A stretch of 11,629 nucleotides of DNA from RGIG5579 sp045590715 (lineage in GTDB: Bacteria; Bacillota; Clostridia; Oscillospirales; SIG627): positions 1 through 11,629 of the forward strand of contig JAZNRO010000084.1 of assembly GCA_045590715.1 (NCBI GenBank). Direction: 5' to 3'. Below are positions 8,220 through 11,629 of this stretch, piece after piece. The notes below the pieces were generated by a model. The model was not told the DNA's origin. It saw only the letters and a list, made by a program, of their open reading frames with translations, and searched no databases. The position numbers and the translations under genes are program-made. Each line of letters opens with the position of its first letter. Position 1 is the first letter of the stretch.

Positions 8220-8245
8220 ATTACACGAATTTAGGTCGCAAATTT
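8220..8245 (+). repeat. Direct repeat flanking the larA unit, copy A
   Basis: The 26 bases starting ATTACACGAATTTAGG match 10146-10171 at 23 of 26 positions in the same orientation. Looser similarity continues to about 8263. The pair brackets the S-component/larA segment, and both copies lie upstream of a minus-strand gene (uvrB here). It could be a duplicated promoter region, a recombination footprint or the end of a degraded element. No transposase or integrase is nearby. Confidence 0.5.
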
Positions 8246-8269
8246 TGTAGTCGTATGTGGTTACAAAAT
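8242..8269 (-). terminator. Weak AT-rich hairpin after larA
   Basis: ATTTTGTA and TACAAAAT form a perfect 8-base stem around a 12-base loop, starting about 33 bases after the larA stop codon. It lacks a GC-rich stem and a clear U tract, so it would be an inefficient terminator at best. It also overlaps the end of one copy of the direct repeat that flanks the larA unit. Readthrough from larA into uvrB therefore looks possible. Confidence 0.25.
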
Positions 8270-8301
8270 ATTCAGCTGAGTATTAAGACTGGTCATAATC
8301 A

Positions 8302-9576
8302 TTAAATTACAACAACTGAAACTCCATCAGGAATAGCTGTTATTGTTGCGTTATCTTTTACTAATATTTTTTTTGCTAAGTTTATAGCTTCACTTAATGT
8401 ACTTGCAGGAATCATATGCATTTTTTTAACAATTTCAGGATCTAAACTCGACACATAGATAACCTTGGCTTTCATCAAAATCCTTAATAGAATTTGCGAC
8501 ATCCATTGGTCGGTTTCAGTTTCGTTTCTTGAGCGTGAAAGAAAAATATCCATAGTTTTATTCATATCAGGCTCATCTGCAAGTTGATGATAAAAATGTT
8601 CCCCACCAATACCATCATTAGCCTTTGCAAGCATTATTATAATTCCGCCCTTTTTAACAGTAGCCTCTGCAGCAGTCATTCCCTTAACCGACTGATATAC
8701 ATTTTGGTCAAGCGGATAACCACCATTGGTAGAGATAACTATATCTGCCAAAACCGACTTGACACCACAAAGCGAAGATATAAAATCAGTTCCCTTTTTA
8801 TGTGCTTTCTCTAAGTCACCTGCAACAGCAAAAATAGGTTGTTTTTCCGAATTCAATACCACATTAACTATAAACGCAAGTTTAGCCTGTTTGGCTGCCC
8901 AGATCATATCTTCATGTATAGGATTATTCTCTAAAATACCGGTTCTTGAGTTTGTGTGAGCAATAAATTCAGAACAATGATTAGCAAGTACAGTACTTCT
9001 GCCTGCAATACCCGGCAAAACACTTTTTCTTCCGCCCGAAAAGCCAGCAAAGAAATGTGGTTCTATAAATCCTTCTGCAATAAGTAAATCAGACTCTACT
9101 GCTATTTTGTTAATTTCACACTGTCCCCCAGACGGCAAAACACCTATGTTCAAAAGTTTTTCTTTTTCATCACAATCGTGAACATAAATCTTTTCGTTTG
9201 CAACTATTTTCTCACCGAATTTATTTATAAGTTCTTGCTTGGTGGTTCCCCTATGACAACCTGTTGCGATTAGAATGGTTATATCCGCATTCGGATTTCC
9301 TTTTCTTATCTCACTTAGCATTTGTGGAATAATAATCTTACTCGGCACAGGGCGCGTATGGTCGCTTGCTATAATAACAATTTTTTGTTTTCCACGGCTC
9401 AGTTCCGAAAGTTTTTGGCTTCCTATAGGAGATTCTAACGCTCTTGCTACAAGTTCGTGCCCATCGCCTTCAGGAACATATTTCTCAATAGAAGATGTAA
9501 GTACTCCTACAAGTTCTTTTTCATCAAATTCATACTCTAAATGTGTTTGTCCATATGGAAAAAAAAGTTTTTTCAT
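8302..9576 (-). CDS. larA: Nickel-pincer lactate racemase family protein (LarA-like)
   Basis: LarA-type enzymes interconvert D- and L-lactate, or other 2-hydroxy acids in some homologues, using a nickel-pincer nucleotide (NPN) cofactor covalently held by a lysine. The 424-residue product is collinear with the characterised Lactiplantibacillus LarA, as I recall its numbering. It has D72 and R75 (SDHTRP), H108 (TGCHRG), H174 (EPHFFAG), K184 (GGRKS, cofactor lysine), H200 (nickel ligand), and Q295 and K298. All appear intact, so it should be active if the cofactor is supplied. The cofactor genes larB, larC and larE are not in this window. The start ATG (9574-9576) overlaps the stop of the S-component gene and follows AAAGGAGG. 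Base composition is clearly AT-richer than in uvrB: a sample at 8401-8460 has 19 of 60 G/C, against 32 of 60 at 7261-7320. The exact substrate is not predictable. Confidence 0.93.
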   Translation of the reverse strand: MKKLFFPYGQTHLEYEFDEKELVGVLTSSIEKYVPEGDGHELVARALESPIGSQKLSELSRGKQKIVIIASDHTRPVPSKIIIPQMLSEIRKGNPNADITILIATGCHRGTTKQELINKFGEKIVANEKIYVHDCDEKEKLLNIGVLPSGGQCEINKIAVESDLLIAEGFIEPHFFAGFSGGRKSVLPGIAGRSTVLANHCSEFIAHTNSRTGILENNPIHEDMIWAAKQAKLAFIVNVVLNSEKQPIFAVAGDLEKAHKKGTDFISSLCGVKSVLADIVISTNGGYPLDQNVYQSVKGMTAAEATVKKGGIIIMLAKANDGIGGEHFYHQLADEPDMNKTMDIFLSRSRNETETDQWMSQILLRILMKAKVIYVSSLDPEIVKKMHMIPASTLSEAINLAKKILVKDNATITAIPDGVSVVVI

Positions 9577-10108
9577 TTAAATATTCCTCCTTTATTTAAC
9601 ATTAACATAATCGACGGAATCAACACAAGTTGAAGCATTATCTCTGGAATGGCATCAACAAATCCACCTGCTATAAACATTGATGCAGTAAAAGCCTTAC
9701 CTCTTAATCCCATTAAAATGGTCTTGCTTATACCCCACGCCAGTCTGCCTGTTATCATAGCGGATACTAAACTTATGTATACACTTTTTGTATCTTTTTA
9801 GTTAATGCGAAAGTACAAAAATCCAATAACAAAACCATATACAGACAACTCAATTGCCATCCAAACAGCATTTTGATATATTGGGGGCCTTCCAAATACA
9901 AACCCTGGAAACAGCGGTAAAATCAAGCCCACAAAAAACCGTATCTCTTACCGCAAATAAGGCCACAAAGCATGACGGGGATATGCATTGGAAGCAAGGA
10001 ATCGCCGATTTCTTTGATTTGATTGGTAAATATCGGTAACATAAAACCTATGCCTAAAAACATCGCCGCCAATACCATAATGTTAATTTCGTGTTTTTTG
10101 TTTTTCAT
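9573..10108 (-). pseudogene. Decayed ECF-transporter substrate-binding (S) component
   Basis: ECF S components are small membrane proteins that bind a vitamin, metal or metabolite and dock on a shared energising module. The first part reads INIMVLAAMFLGIGFMLPIF, then LPMHIPVMLCGLICGKRYGF, a block seen in PF12822-type S components. It then hits a stop. Restoring one base in the A6 run at 9933-9938 (T6 on the coding strand) gives VGLILPL, GRPPIYQNAVWMAIELSVYG and FVIGFLYFRIN. An in-frame TAA (9798-9800) interrupts this before SVYISLVSAMITGRLAWG and FIAGGFVDAIPEIMLQLVLI. The repaired length is about 178 residues, normal for the family. I start at ATG 10106-10108; a TTG at 10129 is also possible. 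Its stop overlaps the larA start, implying a former coupled pair. The substrate is unknown. Confidence 0.8.
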
Positions 10109-10145
10109 TTTAATCAACTTCTTTTTCAAAATATGCCTATTTTGT

Positions 10146-10171
10146 ATTACAGGAATTTAGATCACAAATTT
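10146..10171 (+). repeat. Direct repeat flanking the larA unit, copy B
   Basis: This is the partner of 8220-8245 (23 of 26 identical, same orientation). It lies about 38 bases upstream of the ATG of the decayed S-component gene. Looser similarity runs on to about 10192, where a set of short tandem repeats begins. Confidence 0.5.
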
Positions 10172-10182
10172 ATTTCGTTATA

Positions 10183-10212
10183 TGTAGTGTTATTATGTGT
10201 TATCCTGTGTTA
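10183..10212. repeat. Three tandem 10-base repeats upstream of the S-component gene
   Basis: Three consecutive decamers, TGTAGTGTTA, TTATGTGTTA and TCCTGTGTTA, share a TGTTA end and a ten-base period, close to one helical turn. They lie 75-104 bases upstream of the S-component ATG, inside or next to its likely promoter region. They could be regulator sites on one face of the helix or simply a slippage-prone stretch. Confidence 0.4.
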
Positions 10213-10256
10213 AAAGGCCCTTAAAAACAACTTTTTGCTGCGGTTTTTAGGTGTTG

Positions 10257-10538
10257 TAATCTTATGTTAGGAAACAAAATACTCTACCGCGTTATTGGGG
10301 AAGAATTCGCGCAATTCACTGCAAAGCTGGGCGGCGAGGGTTTTATTATGAGCGAGAACGAGAGCGGGACGGTTGGCGCGGGCAATAATATTTGCCATAT
10401 TAAAAGTTTTGCCCGAGCCGGTTACACCAAGAAGCGTCTGCTCTTTATGACCAAGATCAAGACCCTTTACAAGCGCATCAATGGCCTATGGCTGATCGCC
10501 CGTAGGCTTATAATCAGAAATCAATTAAACTTGTCCAT
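10257..10538 (-). pseudogene. uvrB: Truncated, diverged 5' end of uvrB
   Basis: From the ATG at 10536-10538, behind a strong GGAAAGGAGC binding site, this matches the first ~91 codons of the intact uvrB, then breaks off after ...NNAVEYFVS. The start reads MDKFN followed by TGA, and a one-base deletion shifts the frame. The rest reads KPTGDQP, a TAG, then AIDALVKGLDLGHKEQTLLG, VTGSGKTFNMANIIARANRP and LVLAHNKTLAAQLCSELREF. Against the intact copy I count about 20 silent codon differences and only three amino-acid changes (T to N, T to A, F to L), besides the stops. It therefore diverged as a functional gene and was disabled later. It cannot make a UvrB protein. Confidence 0.92.
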
Positions 10539-10570
10539 CCGCACTGCTCCTTTCCCTAAATTCGCAAAAT

Positions 10571-10590
10571 AATCCATATTAATCCATATT
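10571..10590. repeat. Perfect 10-base tandem duplication
   Basis: AATCCATATT occurs twice head to tail, starting about where transcription from the uvrB-remnant promoter should begin. It may be a simple slippage duplication or a small regulator site in the leader. Confidence 0.5.
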
Positions 10591-10596
10591 AAAGTT

Positions 10597-10625
10597 AGTA
10601 TACCACGAAGAAATTAAAAAGTAAA
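10597..10625 (-). promoter_or_regulatory. Promoter of the uvrB remnant
   Basis: On the minus strand TTTACT (10620-10625) and TATACT (10597-10602, five of six consensus bases) are separated by 17 bases, and transcription would start near 10590. This is the best promoter facing the larA/uvrB block and was probably the original uvrB promoter. It now reads into the uvrB remnant, the S-component pseudogene and larA, and could still feed intact uvrB. Confidence 0.65.
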
Positions 10626-10774
10626 CAAGTTCTCTGCAAAAAAGGAGCAATTTACCGATCTTTTTTTCAGGGAAAAATAAAGAAAAATTAGAAAAATGCA
10701 AGAAGGATTTTTTTGATTTTTAGGGATGTAAACTTAAATTTACTTTTTTTGATAAAATTTGTCCTTTTTGTTAG
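10626..10774. other. AT-rich intergenic region between divergent promoters
   Basis: This stretch separates the leftward uvrB-remnant promoter from the rightward ATP synthase promoter. It is very AT-rich with several A and T runs. I see one short dyad at 10728-10743 (GTAAA, six bases, TTTAC) about 32 bases upstream of the atp -35 box. I find no gene or RNA in it. Confidence 0.5.
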
Positions 10775-10803
10775 TTGACAATAGACCCCCATTATAGTAA
10801 TAT
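10775..10803 (+). promoter_or_regulatory. Candidate promoter of the ATP synthase operon
   Basis: A perfect -35 box TTGACA (10775-10780) is followed after 17 bases by TAATAT (10798-10803), an imperfect -10. TATAGT at 10794-10799 looks better as a -10 but lies too close to the -35. Transcription would start near 10810, about 38 bases before the first gene. Confidence 0.6.
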
Positions 10804-10847
10804 GAAAGAAATTGTTCCTTTTTTTGAAAATCAAGGGAGATTTTTCA

Positions 10848-11234
10848 ATGAAAAAAATTGCTGATGTTGTATATAAAGAAACGCTTTATATCGCCATTGT
10901 ATGTTTTGGTTTAAGCGTCCTTATGGAAAGTGTATTTCTCATCCTTGACCGCTTTACCCTCTCCATTCTTTGGGGAAATCTTTTCGGTCTTTTCGTGGTA
11001 GTTTTGAACTTCTTTTTGATGGCGCTGACGGTGCAGATGGCAGTGGAAAAAGAAGAAAAAGAAGCGAAAAACACGCTTCGTCTTTCTCAAAACCTTCGTT
11101 TTCTGATGCTGATCCTATTTGCGGCAATCGCTTACCTTTTACCTTTTGTAAATCTTATTTCTTTTATTATTCCTTATCTGTTTCCTCGCATTGCTATTGC
11201 ACTGCGGCCGTTTCTGGTAAAGGAAAAAGACTGA
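10848..11234 (+). CDS. atpI: ATP synthase subunit I-like membrane protein
   Basis: This is a 128-residue hydrophobic protein with about four membrane segments (roughly 12-33, 42-64, 84-100 and 102-118). A charged loop (VEKEEKEAKNTLRLSQN, about 66-82) lies between the second and third. Size, topology and position directly before atpB fit the AtpI/ATP-synt_I family, which helps assemble the c-ring or insert F0 subunits. This family is poorly conserved, so the call rests mainly on context. The ATG at 10848 follows AAGGGAGA with good spacing; a longer reading from 10812 lacks a binding site. Confidence 0.72.
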   Translation: MKKIADVVYKETLYIAIVCFGLSVLMESVFLILDRFTLSILWGNLFGLFVVVLNFFLMALTVQMAVEKEEKEAKNTLRLSQNLRFLMLILFAAIAYLLPFVNLISFIIPYLFPRIAIALRPFLVKEKD

Positions 11235-11270
11235 TTTTTAAAACACATTTTTCAGAAAGGAGGAGCCAGC

Positions 11271-11629
11271 TTGAAAAGAAATGCAAAATTTCTCTTTGCG
11301 GATATCTTATATATCCTGATGATGGTACTGCCCATTGCTGTTATGTGCGTGCTGAAAATTTTGATCGCACCTGCATCGGAAGGCATCAGTATTTCCGGCG
11401 CGCTGATCTACTTTACCATTCCTTTTCCCATTCAGAATATTCCCATCACGGAAGCCCAGGTAAACTCCTTCCTGATCCTCATTTGTATTACCGGCCTTTG
11501 CCTGTATCTGACCCACGGGCTTTCCGCTCACTGCATGACCGCCCGTCAGCACCTGGCAGAATGGATCGTTGAAAAGGTGGACGATCTGGTTCTGGATAAT
11601 ATGGGTCCCAGATTTCAGAATTATTCTGC
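11271..11629 (+). CDS. atpB: F-type ATP synthase subunit a, 5' part (runs off the right edge)
   Basis: Subunit a forms the proton half-channels of the F0 sector next to the c-ring in the cytoplasmic membrane. The first 119 codons are open to the window edge. It begins (M)KRNAKFLFADILYILMMVLP, a first membrane helix. Then come ISGALIYFTIPFPIQNIPIT, a second helix (VNSFLILICITGLCLYLTHG) and WIVEKVDDLVLDNMGPRF, a stretch typical of clostridial subunit a. The start is TTG at 11271-11273, seven bases after a perfect AAAGGAGG. The conserved arginine of the late helices lies beyond the window. It is 36 bases after the subunit I-like gene. Confidence 0.88.
   Translation, partial: MKRNAKFLFADILYILMMVLPIAVMCVLKILIAPASEGISISGALIYFTIPFPIQNIPITEAQVNSFLILICITGLCLYLTHGLSAHCMTARQHLAEWIVEKVDDLVLDNMGPRFQNYS

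Noticed and set aside
9573..10108. Programmed frameshifting or stop readthrough to make a full S component
   Set aside because: Two separate lesions of different kinds and no stimulatory structure point to decay; recoding is not known in this family.
8220..10192. Integron attC sites or IS ends for the flanking repeats
   Set aside because: There are no RYYYAAC/GTTRRRY core pairs, no paired terminal inverted repeats and no transposase or integrase in the segment.
8226..10565. Ten-base CGAATTTAGG shared in opposite orientation by 8226-8235 and 10556-10565
   Set aside because: It is short and AT-rich; the match is within what chance could give in two AT-rich leader regions.
10264..10572. A 102-codon plus-strand open frame in the gap before the atp operon
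   Set aside because: It is the antisense shadow of the truncated uvrB copy, not an independent gene.
10618..10634. A LexA-like box (GAAC...GTTT) near the uvrB-remnant promoter
   Set aside because: The half-sites are only two bases apart instead of four, so it does not fit the Gram-positive LexA consensus.

Overview
The window looks like a chromosomal segment of a Gram-positive anaerobe of the class Clostridia (Bacillota), perhaps a gut Oscillospiraceae or Lachnospiraceae relative. The reasons are strong AGGAGG-type ribosome binding sites, frequent GTG/TTG starts, an atpI-atpB start of the F-type ATP synthase operon, a B12-binding radical SAM protein of the TIGR03960 type, and a clostridial-style UvrA. 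The family-level guess is weak.

Layout. The minus strand carries most of the window. From right to left it reads: a broken 5' end of uvrB with its own promoter (10257-10625), a decayed ECF-transporter S component (9573-10108), larA (8302-9576), intact uvrB (6171-8135), uvrA (3299-6148), a B12-binding radical SAM gene (1536-3302), rpsB (591-1355) and the 5' part of tsf (1-563). At the right edge the plus strand starts the ATP synthase operon: a subunit I-like gene (10848-11234) and the 5' part of atpB (11271-11629), the latter with a TTG start.

How the genes work together. uvrB and uvrA give the damage-recognition half of nucleotide excision repair. They are 22 bases apart, and uvrA overlaps the radical SAM gene by four bases (ATGA), so these three look like one transcription unit. 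rpsB-tsf is the usual translation operon. It has its own extended -10 promoter and a leader of about 97 bases with nested hairpins. The S component and larA also overlap by ATGA and form a separate small unit.

The part that stands out is 8136-10538. A low-GC larA/S-component segment separates the intact uvrB from a second, truncated uvrB 5' end. The two uvrB copies differ almost only at silent codon positions, so they diverged as working genes in separate lineages before one was broken. The simplest reading is a recombination or insertion event that brought larA and its transporter in front of uvrB. It stranded the resident uvrB promoter and first ~91 codons upstream. A 26-base direct repeat (23 of 26 identical) also brackets the larA unit. 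The S component has since decayed by a frameshift and a stop codon, while larA keeps every catalytic residue that can be checked by eye.
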